Part shown: positions 1 through 5,776 of the stretch, piece by piece
Layout: each line of letters opens with the position of its first letter
How positions within the stretch are numbered: the first letter of the stretch is position 1
Source of the DNA: Candidatus Peregrinibacteria bacterium
GTDB lineage: Bacteria > Patescibacteriota > Gracilibacteria > UM-FILTER-43-11
Direction: 5' to 3'
Length of the DNA stretch: 9,136 nt
Assembly (NCBI GenBank): GCA_030618315.1
Contig: JAUXDO010000045.1
Coordinates: 1-9,136 of the forward strand
The notes under the pieces: model-generated
What the model saw: only the letters and a program-made list of their open reading frames with translations
What the model was told of the DNA's origin: nothing
Database searches by the model: none
Made by a program: the position numbers and the translations under genes

Positions 1-166
1 CTTCTGAAAAATTAGGTTATTTAATATAGAAAATGAAAAAATTGATTTTATAAATTTTATTTATGCTTTAGCTTAGCTAATTAATCGTTTTATTTGTTCT
101 TTGACATATTGAAAACCAATAATTTGAAAAGATTCTGTAAGTGTAATTCGCAATAGGAGGTATATT

Positions 167-1129
167 ATGAAAATAAGGGTTCTTGAAGTTAAAGAAAAAG
201 GAAAAGTAGATTTGCTATCAGATCCTAAACCAGAAAGCAGCTGGTGCAAGGATGGTGTAATCCGTTGGGTGAATGTTGAACATGCTACCAAAGATGAGCT
301 TGTAGATCTTTTAGATAATCTAAATAGCAAAGGAGAATTTATTGCTGATTTGATTACCGGAGATAATTGGTATGACTGGATTGAACAGGATGATTTTTTT
401 GTTAAAGCTAATGCAGCACCAACTGCCTGGTTCAAAGATGAAAAATGGTATCACCTGGTTGCACTGCCGGAAACCATAATAACAATTCATAAAAGTGAAA
501 TACCTCTAATGGGAGAATTTATAAAACGCTGGTGGCTTGACCGACCAGGGCCAGACCATGATATGAATTCAGTTATGGTTCATGTTGTAAGGACATTCAT
601 TGATGAAGAAGCAATAAATTTTTATCGATTAAGACTTGAAATTGAAGAACATAGTGAGGGATTAAAGCAAGGAGATAAAAGATATACAGTCGAACATTTA
701 GAAGCGTTGATGACTAAATGTCAACACATGCTGACTGTTTTTTACGAGTATCAAGTCTTGGCGGAAAGTCTGGAATTTAATTTAAGTATTCCTATTTCAG
801 CAGAATCGCTTTCAACAGTTTATAGAAGTAAAGCTAATCTCATTAAGACGTTTAGAGAAGGTGTAGAATATTTAAAGCAACGTTTGGTGGAGCTTCATAA
901 TCAGCATCTAATGGATCAACAGGGAAAAACAGAGAGTCGTATCCGCGTCCTTACAATAATTTCAGCCATATTCATGCCTCTGACGTTAATTGCCGGTATT
1001 TATGGTATGAACTTTCAGAATATGCCGGAATTGGATGATACTTACGCTTACTTCATTGTACTTGCCGTGATGTTAACTGTTGCCATTACAATGTTAGGAT
1101 TTTTTTACAAGAAGGGATGGTTCAAGTGA
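167..1129 (+). CDS. corA: CorA-family magnesium/divalent cation transporter
   Basis: The 320-residue product has the CorA layout: a long, charged, helical cytoplasmic N-terminal domain (about residues 1-255) followed by two membrane helices at the extreme C-terminus (about 260-279 and 294-313). The signature YGMNF lies at 279-283, with G280-M281-N282 as the selectivity-filter motif at the end of the first helix. It is followed by the MPEL loop, and the protein ends in a short basic tail (YKKGWFK). In this family five subunits form an inner-membrane channel for Mg2+, sometimes Co2+ or Ni2+. The start is supported by a perfect AGGAGG at 155-160, six bases before the ATG. It appears to be a single-gene unit: a hairpin follows the stop and the next DNA is degenerate. 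The family call is firm; ion preference cannot be read from sequence, and a Zn2+-exporting relative (ZntB-like) is a less likely alternative. Confidence 0.93.
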   Translation: MKIRVLEVKEKGKVDLLSDPKPESSWCKDGVIRWVNVEHATKDELVDLLDNLNSKGEFIADLITGDNWYDWIEQDDFFVKANAAPTAWFKDEKWYHLVALPETIITIHKSEIPLMGEFIKRWWLDRPGPDHDMNSVMVHVVRTFIDEEAINFYRLRLEIEEHSEGLKQGDKRYTVEHLEALMTKCQHMLTVFYEYQVLAESLEFNLSIPISAESLSTVYRSKANLIKTFREGVEYLKQRLVELHNQHLMDQQGKTESRIRVLTIISAIFMPLTLIAGIYGMNFQNMPELDDTYAYFIVLAVMLTVAITMLGFFYKKGWFK

Positions 1130-1135
1130 ATTTAA

Positions 1136-1155
1136 AATTCAAACCTTTTTGAATT
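1136..1155 (+). terminator. possible stem-loop terminator after corA
   Basis: A perfect 8-base inverted repeat (AATTCAAA / TTTGAATT) with a CCTT loop begins six bases after the corA stop. The stem is AT-only apart from one C-G pair, and no strong T-tract follows. It could be a weak intrinsic terminator or a 3' stabilising hairpin. The position supports it; the predicted stability does not. Confidence 0.35.
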
Positions 1156-1172
1156 ATATACCATTTTGAAGC

Positions 1173-1310
1173 TTAATTGAAATGGACTGCTATCAGTGTA
1201 TCATCTTGTTCGCCGCTATCCAATAGCTTTAAAACACCTGTCATTTTACACTTTATTACACTTCCACGATCAACTTGAGTCTGAAGTACAATTACAGCCT
1301 GTAAACTCAC
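1173..1310 (-). pseudogene. ppa: remnant of family I inorganic pyrophosphatase
   Basis: Read on the minus strand, about 45 codons ending at the stop at 1173 match the middle of soluble family I pyrophosphatase. RGSVIKCKMTGVLKLLDSGE and the following QDDTLIAV correspond to E. coli Ppa PGSVIRCRPVGVLKM and the acidic segment after it. The intact enzyme hydrolyses pyrophosphate to two phosphates in the cytoplasm. The two metal-binding aspartates of this segment (LLD and the QDD region) survive. The preceding DPxD metal site is ruined: the usual DPLDAIVL-like stretch reads as VVSLQAVIVL. The frame stops right after AVHFN, where the family continues for some 70 more residues, and no N-terminal half (about 55 residues) can be found upstream. 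This is an internal fragment, not a working gene. The upstream breakpoint near 1310 is approximate. Confidence 0.7.
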
Positions 1311-1510
1311 CACCGGTGATCGACCGCTTTCTCCTACTTTCCCATATACCACTAAGATGTTATTGTGCCCTCCTGCCATCGGGTGTATTTTTCTCAGTAT
1401 GAAGGATGAGAGCTATGTGCATGTTGTTGTTGATGATCCTTCAGCGAGGAATGGGCTTGCACATCCGTTGCGCGTTGAGGTCTAGCAGCACTGGCCGCAA
1501 TAACAAGAAA
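1311..1510. other. GC-richer non-coding segment of unknown origin
   Basis: Together with the pyrophosphatase remnant this fills the gap between corA and the next gene. It is visibly richer in G and C (roughly half, by eye) than the surrounding DNA (about a third). It contains CACCGGTG, a perfect 8-base palindrome, at its left edge near 1311-1318. Only short open frames exist. One of about 45 codons on the plus strand ends at the TAG near 1485 and has no recognisable domain or ribosome binding site. The composition break suggests the remains of an acquired element or of a dispersed repeat. I cannot identify it. Confidence 0.4.
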
Positions 1511-1574
1511 ATAGAGAACGATGAAATGATAATTATATAATTAATAGTCTATTAATTTTGATAGGAGGTTCATA

Positions 1575-2291
1575 ATGAAAACAAAATTATACATACTTCT
1601 GATATCCAGTCTAATATTAAATTTTACCAATTTAGCTTTAGCTGACACAATAATTCTTAAAGATGGAACAGTACTTCAGGGAACTCTGAAATCGGCAACC
1701 GAATTTACAATAATGTTCGAAGTTAATGGTGAAGTAAAGGAGTTTAAGATAAACGATGTAACCAATATAACATTTACGTCCAGAGTTGAGCAAGTTTCTA
1801 CAAAAACCTCGGTAGTTAATTCGGGTGCAGTAATCATACCTGCAAATACTAAAATAACAGCAAGAACAAGCGAAGATATTAGCACTTCTTCTCATCAGGA
1901 AGGCTCAAAAGTAACCGCAGTCTTAGAACTGGATCTTATTATTAATGATCAAATCATTGTGCCTAAAGGGAGTACACTTTATGGCATAGTAACAGAATCA
2001 ATCGGAGGCAGAAGAGTAGGTAAGCAGAGTATAAAAATCATATTTAATGAAATTGTTATTAATGGCAAAACTGTGGCAATTGTTACAGATCCTATAGGTG
2101 CTGAAGGGGGAAGAGGCCAAACCGCTAAAATTATAGGGGCAAGTGCACTTATTGGTGCGGCTGCAGGAGATGCAGGAAAAGGGGCATTAGTAGGCACCGG
2201 GCTTGTGTTGCTGGCTGGTGGAAAACATATTCAAATACCTGAAGGAACCTTATTTGACTTAGTTATAAAACAAGAAGTGGAAACGCAATAA
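1575..2291 (+). CDS. exported two-part protein: LSM-like N-terminus, TrbI/VirB10-like C-terminus
   Basis: The 238-residue product starts with a clear Sec signal peptide (KTK, then a hydrophobic stretch to about residue 20, cleavage likely after ALA at 23). Residues 24-70 (IILKDGTVLQGTL... INDVTNITF) have the short strand pattern of the LSM/Sm-like segment often seen at the start of secreted bacterial proteins. Residues 87-235 run IPANTKITA, VPKGSTLYGIV, IKIIFNEIVINGK and IPEGTLFDLVI. That repeated 'IPxGT' strand grammar resembles the C-terminal beta-barrel domain of TrbI/VirB10-like proteins. A glycine/alanine-rich stretch (186-216) could be a glycine zipper or a membrane-associated segment. 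AGGAGG at 1563-1568 supports the start. No conjugation genes are nearby, so a role in type IV secretion is unlikely. Function is unknown; a periplasmic or envelope-associated location is inferred. Confidence 0.75.
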   Translation: MKTKLYILLISSLILNFTNLALADTIILKDGTVLQGTLKSATEFTIMFEVNGEVKEFKINDVTNITFTSRVEQVSTKTSVVNSGAVIIPANTKITARTSEDISTSSHQEGSKVTAVLELDLIINDQIIVPKGSTLYGIVTESIGGRRVGKQSIKIIFNEIVINGKTVAIVTDPIGAEGGRGQTAKIIGASALIGAAAGDAGKGALVGTGLVLLAGGKHIQIPEGTLFDLVIKQEVETQ

Positions 2292-2356
2292 AAAATAATT
2301 AAGAATGATTTAATCTTTAACAAATAAGTAGTAAGTTTAATTCTATAGGAGAATTA

Positions 2357-2380
2357 ATGCCTAATCTTTTAAAGGAATAG
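2357..2380 (+). other. possible seven-codon upstream leader ORF
   Basis: An AGGAG at 2347-2351 sits five bases before an ATG that opens a seven-codon frame (MPNLLKE, stop TAG at 2378-2380). It ends 13 bases before the barrel gene at 2394, which has no good ribosome binding site of its own. It may act as a translational leader feeding ribosomes to the next start, or the match may be chance. The peptide has no runs of regulatory codons that would suggest classical attenuation. Confidence 0.3.
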
Positions 2381-2393
2381 TCCGTACGATTTT

Positions 2394-3170
2394 ATGATGA
2401 AGAATTCAATTGAATATATTCAATCAATTAAGTTTAGCCACCTGATTTTGTTCTGGATCATTTTAATTCCATCGGATTATTTGATAGGACAAACGGCAGA
2501 TAGTACAGTTAATATTGTCAATAATCAAATATGGTTAGATTTTTACCCTCACGTCTATATAAATGAAAAACTGGAATACTATGGTGATTTTGGCTACAGA
2601 ACAGTATTAGATGATTATAGCTGGCATTGGATATACACACGTCCCTCTGTTCGATACCACGTATCCGATTTGTGGGAAGGCCACGGGGGTGTAGGACTAT
2701 TTTATGAATTTAATAAATTTTCTGTTAACCGCTTCGAGGTCAGGCCCTGGCAGGGATTAAAAATAAACTGGCCAAGGTTTGAAAGGTTGAAGTTTTACCA
2801 CTACCTGAGGCTGGAAGAACGAATCTCTTTTTTAACAAATGATTGGAAAGCGAGTTTTGATTTTCGATTGAGGTATAAACTAGCGGGCCAAGTCATAATA
2901 ATAAAATCCAACTCAAATTCGTTCTGGTTTATTCCCTTTTATGCCGAGCTCTTTATCCCGGTATTTGATGAAGTAGAAGAATTTTTTAGAAACCGTAGCA
3001 GAGCCGGTATAGGTTTAGGATATAACCATTCGAAAGAATGGCGGTTCGTTTTTATTTATAACCGGCAGACTTCCCGGAGTGGCCCTGATGAAGATTTGAC
3101 TATTTCGGATAATATTTTCCGATTAGAAGTAGGGCGTCTGTGGAATTTTAAAACCTTAATAAAATTTTAA
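2394..3170 (+). CDS. DUF2490 family outer-membrane protein
   Basis: This 258-residue protein has an N-terminal hydrophobic export segment (about residues 14-32, ending near LIGQTA) and then alternating aromatic/polar strands typical of a small outer-membrane barrel. DUF2490 hallmarks are present: IWLDFYPHVYINEKLEYYGD near 46-65, a conserved E-x-R-PWQG block at 115-121, the LRLEER strand at 138-143 and FRLRYKL at 157-163. The family is widespread in Bacteroidota and relatives; its function is unknown. The ATG at 2394 is immediately followed by a second ATG. No strong Shine-Dalgarno site precedes either, and a small upstream ORF may couple translation. The gene ends 12 bases before the Omp85-like gene in the same direction, so the two are probably one transcript and may act together at the outer membrane. 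Confidence 0.8.
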   Translation: MMKNSIEYIQSIKFSHLILFWIILIPSDYLIGQTADSTVNIVNNQIWLDFYPHVYINEKLEYYGDFGYRTVLDDYSWHWIYTRPSVRYHVSDLWEGHGGVGLFYEFNKFSVNRFEVRPWQGLKINWPRFERLKFYHYLRLEERISFLTNDWKASFDFRLRYKLAGQVIIIKSNSNSFWFIPFYAELFIPVFDEVEEFFRNRSRAGIGLGYNHSKEWRFVFIYNRQTSRSGPDEDLTISDNIFRLEVGRLWNFKTLIKF

Positions 3171-3172
3171 TT

Positions 3173-3177
3173 GGAGG
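3173..3177 (+). promoter_or_regulatory. Shine-Dalgarno site fixing the start of the Omp85-like gene
   Basis: GGAGG lies five bases before the ATG at 3183. A TTG at 3171, immediately after the upstream stop, would also open this frame, but the GGAGG would then lie inside the coding sequence with no site upstream. The ATG at 3183 is therefore preferred. Confidence 0.75.
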
Positions 3178-3182
3178 TAACG

Positions 3183-4316
3183 ATGTTCTTCAAAACCATA
3201 AAAATATTTCTATTCATTACTTTTTTAATTTTTCTATTATGTGAGCTAGTTGTTGCTCAGGATGAAGGCGAAATAATAGAATCTTTAGTTGATGAGTCAG
3301 ACAGTACCGTTGATAGAAGTCTTTCTTTTAATGGATATCCATATGCTTACTATACCCCGGAAACTCAGTTAGCAATTGGTGTAGGAGGAATTTTAATATT
3401 CTATACATCCGATCACATAGATATGTTACCTTCAAAAGTAACCCTCAGTGGATGGTATTCTACTAACGGTCAATATAATATATCACTTAAACCTGTAATA
3501 TACTTTTCACACAATAAAATATATCTTGAATTTCCTTTTAGTTTCGGTCATTATGTTGATAAATTTTGGGGCATAGGAAATAACACTGTTGATACAGGAA
3601 ATGAACAATATACGCTTAATGAATTTTCAGCTACATTAACCTTCCAGGTGCCACCTATTGCATTTTTAGCTGATCGAAGCGGAATTATATTTGATTATAA
3701 TGATACAGAAATTGAGGATAAGCAAAATAATATTTATCTGATAGATAATGAAGTAACCGGAAGTAACGGTGGTACGCTTTATGGATTTGGAACTGACTTA
3801 GTGTGGGATACAAGGGATAATATATTTTTCCCTAATAGTGGTGGATATCAATACTTTAAAGTGGTCGTTTATCCTGAATTAGGTGATTATGTTTTCTACA
3901 CATTTGAGGTTGATGTAAGGCATTACAATTCTTTTTCTCCGGATCATGTTATTGCTAGTAATTTTTATTTTACTCAAGCTCTAGGTGATGTGCCATTTTA
4001 TAAATTACCTGCACTTGGGGGTCAGAACCGTATGCGTGGTTATTTTGAAGGTAGGTACAGAGATAAGGATTATATGACATTGCAATTGGAATACCGTCAA
4101 TATTTTTGGTGGAAATTTGGATTTGTTGTTTTTGCTGGAGTGGGAGATGTTGCACCTGAACTGACCAAATTTACCTTGAAAGGTTTAAAATATAGTTATG
4201 GTTTAGGTATACGTTTTCTATTCAATAAAGAAGAAAAAGTAAATCTAAGAATGGACATCGGCTTTGGTAATGATGGAAATAGTGGAATCTATTTTGGTAT
4301 TGAGGAGGCGTTTTAG
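3183..4316 (+). CDS. Omp85/BamA-type beta-barrel protein without POTRA domains
   Basis: The 377-residue product has a strong signal peptide (hydrophobic 8-24, cleavage after VVA at 25, leaving QDEGE). A short acidic linker leads directly into a barrel-like region, with no room for POTRA repeats. Bacterial surface antigen/Omp85 features are visible: DTRDNIFFPNSGGYQ at 209-223, ALGGQNRMRGYFEGRYRD at 277-294 with the hallmark R285-G286-Y287 of the lid loop, then LEYRQYFWWKFGFVVFAG. The protein ends in a terminal phenylalanine, as expected for a barrel handled by BAM. Omp85 relatives insert or translocate proteins or lipids; POTRA-less members such as patatin- or phosphatase-linked barrels are poorly characterised. 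It is probably co-transcribed with the DUF2490 gene 12 bases upstream. Its last codons are repeated downstream at 5641, the tail of a lost paralog. Confidence 0.82.
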   Translation: MFFKTIKIFLFITFLIFLLCELVVAQDEGEIIESLVDESDSTVDRSLSFNGYPYAYYTPETQLAIGVGGILIFYTSDHIDMLPSKVTLSGWYSTNGQYNISLKPVIYFSHNKIYLEFPFSFGHYVDKFWGIGNNTVDTGNEQYTLNEFSATLTFQVPPIAFLADRSGIIFDYNDTEIEDKQNNIYLIDNEVTGSNGGTLYGFGTDLVWDTRDNIFFPNSGGYQYFKVVVYPELGDYVFYTFEVDVRHYNSFSPDHVIASNFYFTQALGDVPFYKLPALGGQNRMRGYFEGRYRDKDYMTLQLEYRQYFWWKFGFVVFAGVGDVAPELTKFTLKGLKYSYGLGIRFLFNKEEKVNLRMDIGFGNDGNSGIYFGIEEAF

Positions 4317-4367
4317 ATTTTGGGATTTGCATCATTGATTTGTATAAGTTTAGTGCTGTAAAATAAG
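4275..4367 (+). repeat. direct repeat, copy 1: Omp85-like gene 3' end plus flank
   Basis: The last 13 codons and stop of the Omp85-like gene (4275-4316) and about 50 bases downstream are repeated at 5641-5734 in the same orientation. The coding part shows 37 identical bases of 42. The downstream part aligns with more mismatches and about one gap (shared ATTTTGG, TCATTGA, ATAA and TAGTG blocks), fading out near 4367. The repeats bracket the phosphoesterase gene. Confidence 0.8.
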
Positions 4368-4383
4368 TACATTGTTCTCAATA

Positions 4384-4437
4384 TTAATTAACACACTAAT
4401 TAACATCGATGTTTAAATAATATCTTGAGATTCTTGA
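4384..4437. promoter_or_regulatory. cluster of small palindromes and repeats upstream of the phosphoesterase
   Basis: Within 54 bases of the 227-base gap before the phosphoesterase gene lie three elements. An inverted repeat TTAATTA/TAATTAA has a 6-base spacer (4384-4403). A perfect 12-base palindrome, AACATCGATGTT, lies at 4402-4413. A direct repeat TCTTGA with 9-base period lies at 4423-4437. A TATAAT at 4516-4521 lies further on, without a matching -35 box. The palindrome could be an operator; AT-rich sequence makes chance matches common. Confidence 0.3.
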
Positions 4438-4543
4438 ACATTTCCGACAAATCGGGGTGACTATTTTAAGTTTGTTATTTGGTTAATAATCAGTAAGAAG
4501 CCTGAAAAGGCAAACTATAATATTATCTGGAAAAAATATAACT

Positions 4544-5563
4544 ATGAGTCCACATAGCACTCATCAATTAAATCTTTTATCACTGTATCTCGTGAAGAAA
4601 CTTGTTGGTTTAATTAAAGAATTTATGTTCGTTCTTTTAATACCACTTCTACTTTTCTTGTTATCTATATCAATTGCTGCTGCTGGTAATCAACAAAAGA
4701 ATCAGGATTCTTCAAAAGAGTATATTTTTATCAGCGACACTCAGGGAATGTTAAATGCTGAATACCTGTGGAATATAACTAATAACAACCAGGCAGTAAG
4801 ACAGTTAATATTCAGCGATATAATTGAACATAATCCAAGCTCAGTTTTTCACATGGGTGATTTAGTCACGGAAGGGTATCATAATCCTAGTTGGAACACA
4901 ATTGATATATTCCTTGATAGCCTGAGCGAAAAAAAAATCCCCTTTTACCCGGTTATGGGAAACCACGAACTTATTTTTCTGCCGGTTAAAGGAGAAAAAA
5001 ATTTCCAGAAGAGATTTCCCCAGCATTCACGGACAGGTTATTCTGTTCGGGTTGATTCTCTGGCTGTTGTATTACTCAATTCCAATTTTGGAAATATGAG
5101 TGATGAAGAAATTTCCAAACAAAATAATTGGTATAACGATGAGCTGGATGAATTAGAACGTGATTCCTCCATCCAAATAATTGTTGTAGGAACTCATTAT
5201 TCTCCATATACCAATAGTACCCGTGTAGCTCCGTCGGAAAATGTGCAGCAATATTTTGTACCGGGTTATTTAAAATCGAAAAAGGCTAAGTTATTTTTTA
5301 CCGGGCACACACACGCGTTTGAACATTTTATTTTAGAAGGGAAAGATTTTCTCGTAATCGGTGGCGGGGGCGGTCCCCAACAGCCCTTGCTGGTTGGCGA
5401 TGATGCACGTTATTTAGACAATTTTAATAGTGAAGATAAATATCGGAGATTTCATTATATAAGCCTTATAAAAGAAACAGATGGTTATTTGTTAAATGTA
5501 ATTATGATTGATTCGACTTATTCAACTTTAGAAGAAGCGTATCAATTGAATTTGAAAAATTGA
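4544..5563 (+). CDS. exported calcineurin-like metallophosphoesterase
   Basis: The 339-residue reading carries a hydrophobic export segment (29-47, LLIPLLLFLLSISIAAA) and then a metallophosphoesterase domain. Its motifs, in order, are SDTQ (D65, Q67), MGDL (G105-D106), GNHE (139-142), GTHYSP (H218) and GHTH (254-257). These supply the two-metal centre used to hydrolyse phosphate esters; the export segment places it in the periplasm or anchored in the membrane. The usual first motif DxH reads DxQ here, so one metal ligand is altered. The start is uncertain: the ATG at 4544 has no ribosome site and gives an odd 28-residue lead. A GTG at 4592 (codon 17, MKKLVGLIKEF) or ATG at 4625 would give a more normal signal peptide. 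The gene sits between two copies of the Omp85 gene tail. Substrate is unknown; a purple-acid-phosphatase-like or nucleotide/lipid phosphoesterase role is possible. Confidence 0.85.
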   Translation: MSPHSTHQLNLLSLYLVKKLVGLIKEFMFVLLIPLLLFLLSISIAAAGNQQKNQDSSKEYIFISDTQGMLNAEYLWNITNNNQAVRQLIFSDIIEHNPSSVFHMGDLVTEGYHNPSWNTIDIFLDSLSEKKIPFYPVMGNHELIFLPVKGEKNFQKRFPQHSRTGYSVRVDSLAVVLLNSNFGNMSDEEISKQNNWYNDELDELERDSSIQIIVVGTHYSPYTNSTRVAPSENVQQYFVPGYLKSKKAKLFFTGHTHAFEHFILEGKDFLVIGGGGGPQQPLLVGDDARYLDNFNSEDKYRRFHYISLIKETDGYLLNVIMIDSTYSTLEEAYQLNLKN

Positions 5564-5640
5564 TTATCCTATATTTGCCCGGCCAGATGTGTGTTAGAAT
5601 TCTGATTATTAATCATTGTATTGAGTTTCCGGCATTCTAT

Positions 5641-5682
5641 GGAAATAGTGGAATTTACTTTGGCATTGAGGAAGCTTTTTAG
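5641..5682 (+). pseudogene. orphan 3' tail of a lost Omp85-like paralog
   Basis: Fourteen codons encode GNSGIYFGIEEAF and a stop, identical in protein to the end of the intact gene at 4275-4316. The five base differences all fall in third positions and are synonymous (ATC/ATT, TAT/TAC, GGT/GGC, GAG/GAA, GCG/GCT). Resemblance to the intact gene's downstream flank continues to about 5734. Upstream of 5639 nothing matches. This is the leftover end of a full-length paralog that drifted under protein-level selection before its body was lost. It fills much of the gap between the phosphoesterase and GDPD genes. Confidence 0.8.
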
Positions 5683-5776
5683 ATTTTGGAATATTGTATC
5701 ATTGAATTACATAAATGTAGTGATACAAAATTAGTAACGTTTTTTATAATTTTGATTAATTATTATAAGAGTTAAT

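Noticed and set aside
94..129. Possible promoter of corA, with a perfect TTGACA at 101-106
   Set aside because: No acceptable -10 box lies 16-18 bases downstream; the nearest AATAAT (118-123) is only 11 bases away.
73..435. Minus-strand frame of 120 codons overlapping the start of corA
   Set aside because: It lies antisense to corA, is low-complexity in serine and leucine, and has no recognisable domain or ribosome site.
1196..1402. Plus-strand frame of 68 codons between corA and the next gene
   Set aside because: It is the antisense shadow of the pyrophosphatase remnant and the GC-rich segment, with no start signal or family resemblance.
1979..2197. Minus-strand frame rich in alanine, proline and leucine
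   Set aside because: It is the reverse reading of the glycine-rich part of the gene at 1575-2291.
4275..5734. Insertion sequence bounded by the Omp85 tail repeats
   Set aside because: The repeats are direct, diverged, and one is the natural gene end; the gene between is a phosphoesterase, not a transposase, and no terminal inverted repeats were found.
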